Shown here one piece after another: positions 35,324-43,800 of a DNA stretch of 64,000 nt (the stretch's first letter is position 1; each line of letters opens with the position of its first letter). Source of the stretch: Chloroherpetonaceae bacterium (GTDB lineage: Bacteria; Bacteroidota; Chlorobiia; Chlorobiales; Thermochlorobacteraceae); NCBI GenBank assembly GCA_033763895.1, contig JANRJQ010000010.1:252146-316145 (forward strand), read 5' to 3'. The position numbers and the translations under genes are program-made. Below the pieces are notes generated by a model. It searched no databases. It saw only the letters and a list, made by a program, of their open reading frames with translations, and was not told the DNA's origin.

Positions 35324-35425
35324 CCCTTTTTCTTTTTTGTTCAAACTTATACATTTTAACATTCGTTAACATGATACCTTTCCGCTCTACAAGGTTTTTG
35401 GAGCGGCACTTAACTTTATTCAAAA

Positions 35426-35821
35426 ATGCTTACAAAAATTTTAACCGAAAGGCACATTTTAGGCCTAACGCTTTGGAGTTATCTTGAATCAAACGACAGG
35501 AAAAGCCCCGTTTTTTCCGAAGTCTTTTCTGAGAATAATTCTCAAATTGAACTCCTTCAAAGCTTCGCAAGTGAAAACACTCTTGCAACCGTTACACAAA
35601 ATATCCGTCAATTTGCTGAAAATGCACCACTAACGCCACGAACTGAAAAAGAAGTGATGCAACTCGTTTTAGACAAAGAATTTGAAATCATGCGACTGAC
35701 TGAGGAATTGATGATGCATCCGGATACCAGTGTATTTGTGCTTCGAAATATTCGATATGCCGCGAAGTCACATAAATTGTTCGTTGAGGAGTTATCCGAA
35801 AAGGCAACTTCTTCATTTTAA
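35426..35821 (+). CDS. Small alpha-helical protein of unknown function
   Basis: I do not recognise the family. The 131-residue product is predicted mostly helical, acidic and soluble, with no signal peptide and no Cys. It has an upstream hairpin-like sequence (CCGCTC at 35382-35387 with GAGCGG at 35401-35406) that could be the aroE terminator or a leader structure, and is followed by a good terminator at 35899-35925. That it has its own terminator supports a real gene. Confidence 0.55.
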   Translation: MLTKILTERHILGLTLWSYLESNDRKSPVFSEVFSENNSQIELLQSFASENTLATVTQNIRQFAENAPLTPRTEKEVMQLVLDKEFEIMRLTEELMMHPDTSVFVLRNIRYAAKSHKLFVEELSEKATSSF

Positions 35822-35898
35822 CCTCCGTGATTCCTTACCTAAAATTGTTTTTTCTGATTTGTTGAAAGATTTATAATGGGAAGGGTCGAAAAGCATGA

Positions 35899-35925
35899 AA
35901 GGGCGAGCCAATCGCCCTTCTTTAT
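35899..35925 (+). terminator. Rho-independent terminator
   Basis: AAGGGCGA (35899-35906) pairs perfectly with TCGCCCTT (35912-35919) around a 5-base loop, followed by CTTTATTTATT. It ends the transcript of the preceding small gene. Confidence 0.8.
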
Positions 35926-36091
35926 TTATTTGAAAAAGAGCTTTATTCAACCCTTTTTCAATCTATTTTTGTACAATGTTTTTGAAGACGCCAAGTGCAA
36001 TCAAAAAACTAAGCGGTGAAATTGCTCTTACCGAAAATAGCGTTGAATCTTCCTTTCACACGTTTGCAAATTAAATACCGAGATCAATTCA

Positions 36092-37138
36092 ATGAATATT
36101 TCTATTCAAAACATAAAAAAATCTTACAACGGAAAAGTTGCTCTCAATTCAATTTCTTTTCTAATCCCGGAAGGGATTTTTTTTTCAATCTTAGGAAAAT
36201 CCGGGAGTGGAAAATCTACCTTACTTCGATTGATCGCAGGCCTTGAAAAACCTGAAAGCGGGAGAATTGAATTTGATGGGAAAGATGCTGCTGCGACTTT
36301 GCCACATAAACGACGAACCGCGATGGTATTTCAAAACTATGCGTTATTTCCACATCTTTCAGTCTTTGAAAACGTCGCTTTTGCACCGCGGGAGCAGAAA
36401 CAAACAGAGGATGAAATTCGCCGCAATGTCACAGAAAAATTGACCCTTTTAGGCATTGAAAAAAAGGCGAAATCAAAAATTTCAGAACTTTCGGGTGGTG
36501 AGCAGCAGCGGGTTGCAATTGCTCGTGCGCTTGCAACAGGCTTTGAAACGATTCTCTTTGATGAACCGCTCTCAAACCTTGATGCGCCATTAAGAAAGGA
36601 ATTGCAAAAGGAATTAAAAGCCATTCAACGCGAAAGCGGGCAAACCTTTATTTATGTCACGCATGATCAAGAGGAAGCCTTGAGCCTTTCAAACGGAATC
36701 GCAATTTTAGAAAACGGATTGCTGAAAGAATATGGCGCACCCGATGAAATCTATAACTCACCGAAAAGCTTAATCGGAGCGCTCTTCTTGGGAGAATCCG
36801 TTGGATTAAGTGCCGCTCGAATAGCAACAAATGAGGTAAAAACCGAACGTGGAATGATCTTGAAAGGTGAATCGGAAATTCCACACGAGAAAGTCGCTGT
36901 GGTGATTCGTCCAGAATCAATTGAACCATTTCATTCATCTTTTGGTGATGAAACTCTAAACGAAAAAAAAATGCCTCCCAATGTATTTAAGGCAGAAGTA
37001 AAGGCAAGTTTTTTTAAAGGGTCCTTTACAGAGTATGTGATTCGAGCAGGCGACGAAATGCTTTTAATGCATGCACCTTCAGGGTTTACGGGCGGACTTG
37101 TACGAATCAAATCATTTTTTATTTTTCCTCTTTCATAG
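36092..37138 (+). CDS. ABC transporter ATP-binding protein (spermidine/iron/sulfate type), orphan
   Basis: The 348-residue product has a full ABC ATPase domain: Walker A LGKSGSGKSTLLRLIAGLE (about residue 36), Q-loop VFQNYALFPHLSVFENVAFA, signature LSGGEQQRVAIARALA (about 131), Walker B ILFDEPLSNLDAPLR and H-loop THDQEEALSLS. The C-terminal 110 residues look like a TOBE-type regulatory domain, as in PotA, FbpC or CysA importers. No permease or binding-protein gene is adjacent, so the substrate and partners cannot be stated; the gene may serve permeases encoded elsewhere. Confidence 0.9.
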   Translation: MNISIQNIKKSYNGKVALNSISFLIPEGIFFSILGKSGSGKSTLLRLIAGLEKPESGRIEFDGKDAAATLPHKRRTAMVFQNYALFPHLSVFENVAFAPREQKQTEDEIRRNVTEKLTLLGIEKKAKSKISELSGGEQQRVAIARALATGFETILFDEPLSNLDAPLRKELQKELKAIQRESGQTFIYVTHDQEEALSLSNGIAILENGLLKEYGAPDEIYNSPKSLIGALFLGESVGLSAARIATNEVKTERGMILKGESEIPHEKVAVVIRPESIEPFHSSFGDETLNEKKMPPNVFKAEVKASFFKGSFTEYVIRAGDEMLLMHAPSGFTGGLVRIKSFFIFPLS

Positions 37139-37181
37139 TTCTGTAGCACTTTCAAAAGTTTGATCAAATTTTGTAGTACCA

Positions 37182-37508
37182 ATGTTTCAGTTTTCTCGCC
37201 GCACGGCGTCATCAATTTTTGATTCACCCTCAACACACAAGGAAGCACCAACTGAATCCACCGGAGTCGCCCCACGCTGGGCTGAGCTTGCAGCAGCCGA
37301 TAAAACAAATCCGGTAATAACTCAAACCAATATTGCCGCAGCTTGCCCTTTTTGTGTCAATTACGATTTAACTACCCACATGTGCACGCTCTATGGCGAA
37401 CCCATCCCACAAGTTGAAACCAACGCCAACCCTTGCAAAGGGAATACCTTTTCAAGAAAATTTTTCAGCGGCAACCGTTTGGCTCAGCTGCGCTCTTTGA
37501 GAGGATAG
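37182..37508 (+). CDS. Small Cys-rich protein of unknown function
   Basis: I do not recognise the family. The 108-residue product has a Ser/Thr-rich, probably disordered first half and then four cysteines in the pattern C-x2-C-x9-C-x16-C (ACPFCVNYD, HMCTLYGE, ANPCKGNTF, about residues 55-86), which could bind zinc or an Fe-S cluster. There is no signal peptide. The C-terminus is basic. It begins 43 bases after the ABC ATPase gene and is followed by a repeat-rich spacer. Confidence 0.5.
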   Translation: MFQFSRRTASSIFDSPSTHKEAPTESTGVAPRWAELAAADKTNPVITQTNIAAACPFCVNYDLTTHMCTLYGEPIPQVETNANPCKGNTFSRKFFSGNRLAQLRSLRG

Positions 37509-37539
37509 ATGCAGGTCATTTGAATCGTTCACCTTACAT

Positions 37540-37693
37540 GTCATTCCCGCAAGTCGCTATGCGACGCGTCGGGAATCGAGCATACCCATCAATCTGTCGC
37601 ATTCAGGATTCCGGACAAGCCGGAATGACGAATTGGAAAAGCGTGCAGGATTGAGCGGCGAGCTTGCCGAGCCTCATAAAGCCACGGAATGAC
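37540..37693. repeat. Dispersed palindromic repeat, GTCATTCC...GGAATGAC type (copy 1)
   Basis: It begins GTCATTCCCGCAAGTCGC and ends GGAATGAC, so the ends are inverted repeats. An inner copy of the same end (GGAATGAC, ending at 37629) makes it look composite. Internal stretches (GCGACGCGTCGGGAATC near the left, GTGCAGGATT in the right half) also occur in the copy at 39257-39370. Confidence 0.75.
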
Positions 37694-37702
37694 AAACTGT
37701 GA

Positions 37703-37727
37703 GGTGGTTGAGCTTGTCGAAACCACC
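37703..37727. repeat. 25-bp palindromic repeat, GGTGGTT...AACCACC type (copy 1)
   Basis: GGTGGTT and AACCACC flank GAGCTTGTCGA. The same element, in the opposite orientation or with small changes, occurs at 37844, 39416 and 39498. Confidence 0.8.
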
Positions 37728-37748
37728 GTGTTGAAAGCCTTATGTTTT

Positions 37749-37829
37749 GTCATTTCGAACGAAGCAGAGCGGAGTGAGAAATCTCAATTGTGCGGATAGT
37801 CGGAGATTTCTCGCCGTGCTCGAAATGAC
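37749..37829. repeat. Palindromic repeat, GTCATTTCGA...TCGAAATGAC type
   Basis: An 81-bp element with perfect terminal 10-bp inverted repeats (GTCATTTCGA and TCGAAATGAC) and a second internal inverted pair (GAGAAATCTC / GAGATTTCTC). It can fold as one long hairpin. Structure like this is common in dispersed intergenic repeats, whose movement is not explained here. Confidence 0.8.
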
Positions 37830-37843
37830 CTGTATGAATGCAA

Positions 37844-37867
37844 GTGGTTTCGACGGGCTCAACCACC
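37844..37867. repeat. Palindromic repeat, GTGGTTTCGAC type (copy 2)
   Basis: GTGGTTTCGACGGGCTCAAC followed by CACC; the reverse orientation of the 37703 copy with two base changes. Confidence 0.75.
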
Positions 37868-37942
37868 ACGCCATTTTTCACTTACGGTAAAGGAAAAAAG
37901 CAATCTGTGAAACTCCGTTAAATCCGCGTCATCCGCGTTCCA

Positions 37943-39121
37943 TTAAGGGTTCGGAAAAGATTCGGTTGAAGTTCCAAAAATCTTCTTCAACTCCCGTTCA
38001 ACCTTTTCACCGGCATCCATTGTTTCAAGCGGGTCGCGGCGCAGCCGGTGCCGAAGTGCAGCGGTGGATACCGCTAAGATGTCTTCTACCGTTGCTTCGT
38101 TTCGCCCCTCGTAAGCCGCATGAGCAGAGGCCGTGCGCATCACGGTAAGTTCTCCGCGGTGACCGTCGATTCCCAAGTTCATACAAAGCAAGGCTATCTT
38201 TGAAAGCAACTCATCGGGCATCGTCACTGAATCAACCAATGATTTTGCTTTTTCAATTTTGGATTGCAGTGCTTTTTGTTCCGGCTCCCATTCTTTCAAA
38301 AATTCTTTCGGGTTTTCATCAAAGCTGCGGCGACGCTTGACAATCTCAACCCTTTTCGCCACATCATTAATGGTATTAATTCTCGCATGAAGCCCGAATC
38401 GGTCGAGAAGCTGCGGACGAAGCTCGCCTTCTTCAGGGTTTCCTGAACCAACAAGCACAAACCGTGCCGGATGCTGAATGCTAATTCCTTCACGCTCAAC
38501 CGTATTTCTTCCGCTTGCCGCCGAATCAAGCAAGACATCCACCAAGTGATCATCAAGCAAATTGACTTCATCGATATACAAAAAGCCGCGATTCGCTTTC
38601 GCAAGCAAACCCGGCTCAAATGCTTTTGCGCCTTTGGTGAGCGCCTGTTCAATATCGATGGTGCCGCACACACGGTCTTCCGTTGCGCCTAAAGGCAAAT
38701 CAACCACCGGTACAGGAATTTTCTCAACATGCGGGTGTTTGGCATGAGCCGTTTCATGCAAGTATTCTTTCAACGAGCGGTTGTAGGGGTCGTTTTGCAC
38801 GCGTTCAATTTCAGGCAGCACATCTGCAAGAGCACGAACTGTGGTGCTTTTCCCCGTTCCGCGATGCCCCATCACTAAAACGCCACCGATTCTCGGATTG
38901 ATAATATTGAGAATCAAACACAATTTCATTTCCTCTTGCCCCACAATCGCCGTGAATGGAAACACCAATTCCCCCTTTGGTTTCATTACAGGCTTTGGTG
39001 CATGATGCTCCTCATGATGCGTTTTTGATTTTGGATTTGGACTCGATTTCTTCAAAGAGGGAACTGGTTTCTTGCTTGGTTTGGTGCGTTTTGAAAGGGA
39101 AACGCCGGTTTTTTTGGTCAT
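37943..39121 (-). CDS. bchI: Magnesium chelatase ATPase subunit I
   Basis: BchI is the AAA+ subunit of magnesium chelatase, which inserts Mg into protoporphyrin IX, the first committed step of (bacterio)chlorophyll synthesis. The 392-residue product has a Lys/Pro/His-rich N-terminal extension (about residues 1-52), then FPFTAIVGQEEMKLCL, Walker A MGHRGTGKSTTVRAL (about 88), the insertion loop LPLGATEDRVCGTIDI, Walker B GFLYIDEVNLLDDHLVDVLL, and sensor/Arg-finger region GNPEEGELRPQLLDRFGL. HRGELTVMRTASAHAAYEGR ends the lid. The start is ATG 39121; the longer frame starts at TTG 39136. bchD and bchH are not adjacent. Repeat-rich spacers flank the gene on both sides. Confidence 0.92.
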   Translation of the reverse strand: MTKKTGVSLSKRTKPSKKPVPSLKKSSPNPKSKTHHEEHHAPKPVMKPKGELVFPFTAIVGQEEMKLCLILNIINPRIGGVLVMGHRGTGKSTTVRALADVLPEIERVQNDPYNRSLKEYLHETAHAKHPHVEKIPVPVVDLPLGATEDRVCGTIDIEQALTKGAKAFEPGLLAKANRGFLYIDEVNLLDDHLVDVLLDSAASGRNTVEREGISIQHPARFVLVGSGNPEEGELRPQLLDRFGLHARINTINDVAKRVEIVKRRRSFDENPKEFLKEWEPEQKALQSKIEKAKSLVDSVTMPDELLSKIALLCMNLGIDGHRGELTVMRTASAHAAYEGRNEATVEDILAVSTAALRHRLRRDPLETMDAGEKVERELKKIFGTSTESFPNP

Positions 39122-39256
39122 AGTGATTGTATTCAAAGATTGTGAAATTCGCTTTCACCTGCGCCCGAATTCGAGATGGTTTTGGTTGCAAAGTTAAGGA
39201 ATTTGTCAGTTCAAAGGAGAGTGAAAAATGCGAGGCGTTTCCAAAAATACTTTCAT

Positions 39257-39370
39257 GTCATTCCCGCAAGTCGCGAAGCGACGCGTCGGGAATCTGTGGT
39301 GAGCGCAACATTCATCTCGTGCAGGATTCTGCTGCGAGTTTACTGAGTATTTATAAAAGCCCGGAGTGAC
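39257..39370. repeat. Dispersed palindromic repeat, GTCATTCC type (copy 2)
   Basis: Begins GTCATTCCCGCAAGTCGC and ends GGAGTGAC, with internal GTGCAGGATT shared with copy 1. The ends are imperfect inverted repeats. Confidence 0.75.
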
Positions 39371-39415
39371 AATTGTGGTGGCCACGGCTTGTCGAAATGC
39401 CCCCCTTCACGACAC

Positions 39416-39440
39416 GGTGGTTTCGACGAGCTCAACCACC
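39416..39440. repeat. 25-bp palindromic repeat (copy 3)
   Basis: GGTGGTTTCGACGAGCTC followed by AACCACC; same element as at 37703 in reverse orientation. Confidence 0.8.
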
Positions 39441-39497
39441 TCAATTAAGTGTATTAATCCTGTTTATCATTAAATCATAAAAATCATAGTTCAGACA

Positions 39498-39521
39498 GTG
39501 GTTTCGACAAGCTCAACCACC
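39498..39521. repeat. Palindromic repeat (copy 4), overlapping the glycosyltransferase stop codon
   Basis: GTGGTTTCGACAAGCTCAAC followed by CACC. The TGA stop of the glycosyltransferase gene (39513-39515 on the minus strand) and its last two Gly codons lie inside this repeat. Confidence 0.8.
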
Positions 39522-40577
39522 CCGCTGAATCGCGCTCGCCGCCGCCAAAACATCCGCTGCCTTCATCTCGGCAAGGCACTTCGGTTCGCCGAATTTACAC
39601 ACCGTTGAAACACACGGCGCACACGAAAGACCCGAAACTCTCAGCCCTATTGAATTCTCCAAATGATACGGATGCGTGTTCCGCTCATCACCGGCACCGT
39701 TGAGTACAACGGTTGGCGACCCCACCGCATTCGCCAAATGCGCCGTTCCCGAATCCGTAGAAATCACCAAATCACACCCCGCAAGCACCGACGCAAGTTC
39801 CACCACCGATGTCTTCCCGCCCAAATTCAGCATTCGCTCAGGCGCAGATATCATCGATTGAAACGCATCAAGATACGCGCGTTCTTTTGCAATGCCGGTA
39901 ACGATTAGTTGCACACGCGGGTCGCGGAGTAAGTCTTCTGCAAGTTCAATACCCAAGCGAAGAGGAACAACCTTCGAAGGGCTTTCGGAACAAAGGTTCA
40001 ACACAATCTTCTTCATTCCTGCAAAGGGCAAAAGCAGGGGAGAAGGTATGACTTTAAGTTTTGCTTCAAGCGGTGCAAGTGTTTGCGAAGCCGGCGCATA
40101 GTGATGAAACGCGGGATTCAAAAGCGCAGCATATTCTTCAGTTCGGTGTAAATTTTGGGGCTTTGGAAGTGATGATGAAAGCAGAAGGCTGCGAAACTCA
40201 CCACCAAACCCCACGCGCACTTTCGCACCGGTAAACCACCCCAAAAGTGCCGTTGAAAACGATTCAGGCAAAGAAATAAAAAGGTCAAACTCGCCGTGCG
40301 ACTTTAGGATGGAATGAGCAAATGATCTTAACCCCAAAACCCCACGGTGCTCCGTTTTCGAAAACCCATACACTGCCGTGAGCGGCGCCGAAAGCGAAAG
40401 CAGGGGCTCCAAGCCTTTTTTCGCAATTCCTATAATCTCCGATTTCGGATACGCCTCCCGAAGCCGCTTCACAAAGCCCAAACTCATCACCACATCGCCA
40501 AGCCAATTGGGTGAGCGGAAAAGAATGCGGTGCGGCGTTTTATTTTGAGGAATACTTGAAGAGACTAAGGTTGACAT
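39513..40577 (-). CDS. Glycosyltransferase family 9 (ADP-heptose:LPS heptosyltransferase-like)
   Basis: The 354-residue product matches GT9 heptosyltransferases of LPS inner-core synthesis: ILFRSPNWLGDVVMSLGFVK at the N-terminus (about 18-37), the family LFISLPESFSTAL region, and the donor-binding C-terminal half with LVISTDSGTAHLANAVGSPT (about 270-289). The C-terminus after SAIQR is provided by a dispersed repeat that supplies the last two Gly and the stop. Whether it transfers heptose or another sugar is not provable from sequence. No other LPS gene is adjacent. Confidence 0.86.
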   Translation of the reverse strand: MSTLVSSSIPQNKTPHRILFRSPNWLGDVVMSLGFVKRLREAYPKSEIIGIAKKGLEPLLSLSAPLTAVYGFSKTEHRGVLGLRSFAHSILKSHGEFDLFISLPESFSTALLGWFTGAKVRVGFGGEFRSLLLSSSLPKPQNLHRTEEYAALLNPAFHHYAPASQTLAPLEAKLKVIPSPLLLPFAGMKKIVLNLCSESPSKVVPLRLGIELAEDLLRDPRVQLIVTGIAKERAYLDAFQSMISAPERMLNLGGKTSVVELASVLAGCDLVISTDSGTAHLANAVGSPTVVLNGAGDERNTHPYHLENSIGLRVSGLSCAPCVSTVCKFGEPKCLAEMKAADVLAAASAIQRGG

Positions 40578-40806
40578 ACGAATAAAAAAAATTCTTTTGA
40601 TCGGTGTTTGAAGGTAAAGAAACCAAAGGGTAAAGAAGAAATTTAATTTTGAATTAACGCATTAAAATCAAAGAACTCCTATATTAAACAAGCCCTCATT
40701 TTATCCCTCATAATTTATCTGCTGCAATTGAAAGTTTCCTTAGGCTCGAGCCTTTGGGTTCTTAAAAAATTGATTATTTGAATTGCAAAATTATCCGAAA
40801 CCAAAC

Positions 40807-43800
40807 ATGAAAAAGATTTATTACGCGATTACTTTATTGATTTTTTTTCCACTAATCGCTTTTTCACAAACAGATCCTACGCCTCAATCGGTACCCTTTA
40901 GCCAAAATTTCTTAACCTTTGATGGTGCTCAAACAGTTTACCCATCTGGTTTCCAAGGGTGGACAATTGCAGGTAGTACTGCTCTAACTTTTCCAACAGC
41001 TGCGCCAAATGGAAACCAAGCCTTAGCCGGCGGAACAAATGCATCCGCTGGTTCAGGGGTTTTTGATATGAATGGGAAAATGGGTGTGCTCTCAACCGGA
41101 GCAGCGTTACGCTCAATCGCTTTTGCCATAAATACCACAGGCCTCTCTTCCATAAATATATCTTACACGGCAGCAACCCAGAGGCAAGAAACAGGGGCAA
41201 GAATCGGAGCTATTGGATTGCAATACCGAATTGGCACAAGTGGAACATTCACCGATATTTCCGGTACAGAATATCAAAATCCCGGCGGTTCAAACAACAC
41301 CACAGGTACTGGATTAATTAATCCTCAAACCATTTCAGTTGTTCTCCCCGCTGCTTGTGATAATCAAGCCAATGTGCAATTGCGTTGGGTCTATCGTGAA
41401 GTTTCGGGTGCAGGAAATCGACCAAGTTTTTCTGTTGATGACATTGTCGTTTCTTCCTCACCCTCAATTCAAGCGTCAGCAGTTGCGCCGGGTGCGATAT
41501 CCAGTACCAGTATCAACATCTTTTGGACAAATGGCAATGGCGCAAATCGAATTGTCGTCGCCCGTAATAATCAACTGCCCGAATTGCCGGTCAGCGGAAC
41601 CGCTTACACAGCTAATTCAATTTTTGGCTCCGGTTCTCTCATTGGAGCAAATACCTATGTGGTTTATAACGGTTCTGGAAATTCTGTAACAGTAACCGGT
41701 CTCTTGAACAATAATCAATATTCGTTTCAAATTTTTGAATACAATGGTTCTGGAATTACCTCAGTCTATAATGTATCAACGAGTTCAGGCAATTCAATTA
41801 ATCTTTTAGCCCTTGACCCAGCCGCGGAAAGAATTCGACTTTCACCCTCACTAACAAATTCGTTTACAACCATTCAAGGAACGCCCTCTGCTCCCCAAAC
41901 CCTGACTTTAACGGGTTCTAATTTATCAGGCTTAGATATTGAAATTGGTAGCAATAATTCCGCCTTCGAGCTGTCATTAGATGGAACGACCTACGCTCCA
42001 AATTTGACCCTTACCAATGGAACTGCTTTCCCATACAGTTATAGTGGAGGCACTTTAACCGCTACAGTATTTGTAAGAATACAAGCATTCCATCCGGAAG
42101 GAACAGTATCCGGTGGTGTCGTGTCCGCTTACATCAATGGAGGTATTTTTTCAACAACCAGCACGAATGTCGCAACTTCTTTTGTTAATGCCAATGAACC
42201 GTCAACTCAAGCGTCAGGAATCTCAATATCTGGTGTGTTGTCAAATCAATTTACGGTCAATTGGACAAGCGGCTCAGGCGCAAATCGCTTGGTCGTGGTT
42301 CGGCAAGGCGGAGACCCTGTTTCTCCGGTTGACGGAGTAAGCTATACCGCAAATGCAAATTTTGGAAGCGGTTCAAATCTTGGAAGCTTAAGCTATGTGG
42401 TGTATTTGGGCAATTCAAATACGGTCACAGTTACGGGTTTAATTTCAACAACATCCTATACGGTTGCAATTTATGAAGTGAATGGTACCGGAAGTACTTC
42501 TAATTTTAATACTTCGGTGACCGATGGCGTTAATCGTATTTCTCAAACCACTGGAGGTCCTAATGTTATCACCACTTTGGGCACTGTATTGACGGAAGCA
42601 TTTAACATTGGCACTTCATCAACAGCAGCATTACCTACGGGATGGCTCATGTCTCCGGCAGGTTCTACTTCACCAACTTGGACTGACGCGGGAAACTTTA
42701 GTGCTACCACCCAAGCTGCAAGTTCTGGGACGCCAACAGCCGGAGGAAGGTACAATTGGTCAATAACCGGAGATGGAAACCGTGCCATAGGATTTATGAC
42801 TTCTGGAGGTTACGCTTCTCCGAATAGTATAATGGCGCGTTTTACAAATGGAACAGGCACAACGGTCAATGCGATATCGGTCAATTTCGCCATTAACCGT
42901 TACCGGATTAATACCGCTCCGGCATCAATCCAATTTTTCTACTCTTTGGATGGTTCAACTTGGACATCGGTTTCCGCCGGCAACATACCGACTACCGATA
43001 TACCAACCGGTACAAGTACCTATACCTTTTCAACGCCTTTAGTCAATACCCGAACCCTAAGCATTACGGGTCTTACAATTCCTGATGGCTCACAATTTTA
43101 TTTGCGTTGGAATTTCAATACGGGAGGGACGAATTCTCAGGGGTTGGGATTAGATGATGTGAATATTACGGTTCAAGCAACAGCCGCAGCCCCAACGGCT
43201 CAACACAATTCATTGCCATCACTTTCCACAACCAGTTCGTCAGCAACATTCAGTTGGGCGGGCGGCAATGGCGCGCGAACAATCGTGTTGCTCAAAGCCG
43301 CAAGCGCTGTGGATTCAAATCCGGTAAATGGAAATGGCTATACTGCCAATTCTGTCTTTGGAAGCGGAAGCCAACTTGGAACGGGAAATTTTGTGGTATT
43401 TGATGGAACGGGAAGTTCAGTCACGGTCACGGGCCTTAATTCAGGCACTCAATATCATCTTGCAATTTATACCTACAATGGCAACGGATTATCCTCCAAT
43501 TATTTAACCCCTGCCTATACCAATAATTTTACCACGCCCGGGCTTGCACCCGTAACTGCGCTAACCGCGGCGCCAATTACAGGAACACAAGCAACTGTTG
43601 ATTGGACACTTCCGGTTAATTTCGCGCCTGCTTCAGGAACCATTCTCGTTTTTGCGAAAGAAGGCAGTGCGATAACGGTTGGGTCTCCATCCTTGAATTC
43701 ATCTTCCTATACCGCCGATGCCAATTTCACCGGCACAGGCACGGCGTATGAAAACGACCCCGCCGCGAAGTGTGTCTATAACGGCGATGCCGCATCGGTA

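Larger units (their letters stand above)
37509..37942. other. Repeat-rich spacer downstream of bchI
   Basis: About 434 bases with no convincing gene. It is filled by palindromic repeat elements listed separately (37540-37693, 37703-37727, 37749-37829, 37844-37867). It separates the Cys-rich small gene from the 3' end of bchI. Confidence 0.7.
39122..39512. other. Repeat-rich spacer upstream of bchI
   Basis: About 391 bases between bchI and the convergent-side end of the upstream glycosyltransferase gene. It holds a 114-bp GTCATTCC-type repeat (39257-39370), a decayed copy of the 25-bp element near 39375, and intact copies at 39416 and 39498. The bchI promoter must lie in the first 130 bases; no clear hexamers are seen. 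Confidence 0.7.

Noticed and set aside
35976-36074. 32-codon frame before the ABC ATPase gene
   Set aside because: No RBS or homology that I can see; probably chance.
37943-39121. MoxR-type assignment for the AAA gene at bchI
   Set aside because: The N-terminal VGQEEMK region, the GATEDRVCGTIDI loop and the HRGELTVMRTASAHAA lid are specific to Mg-chelatase subunit I.
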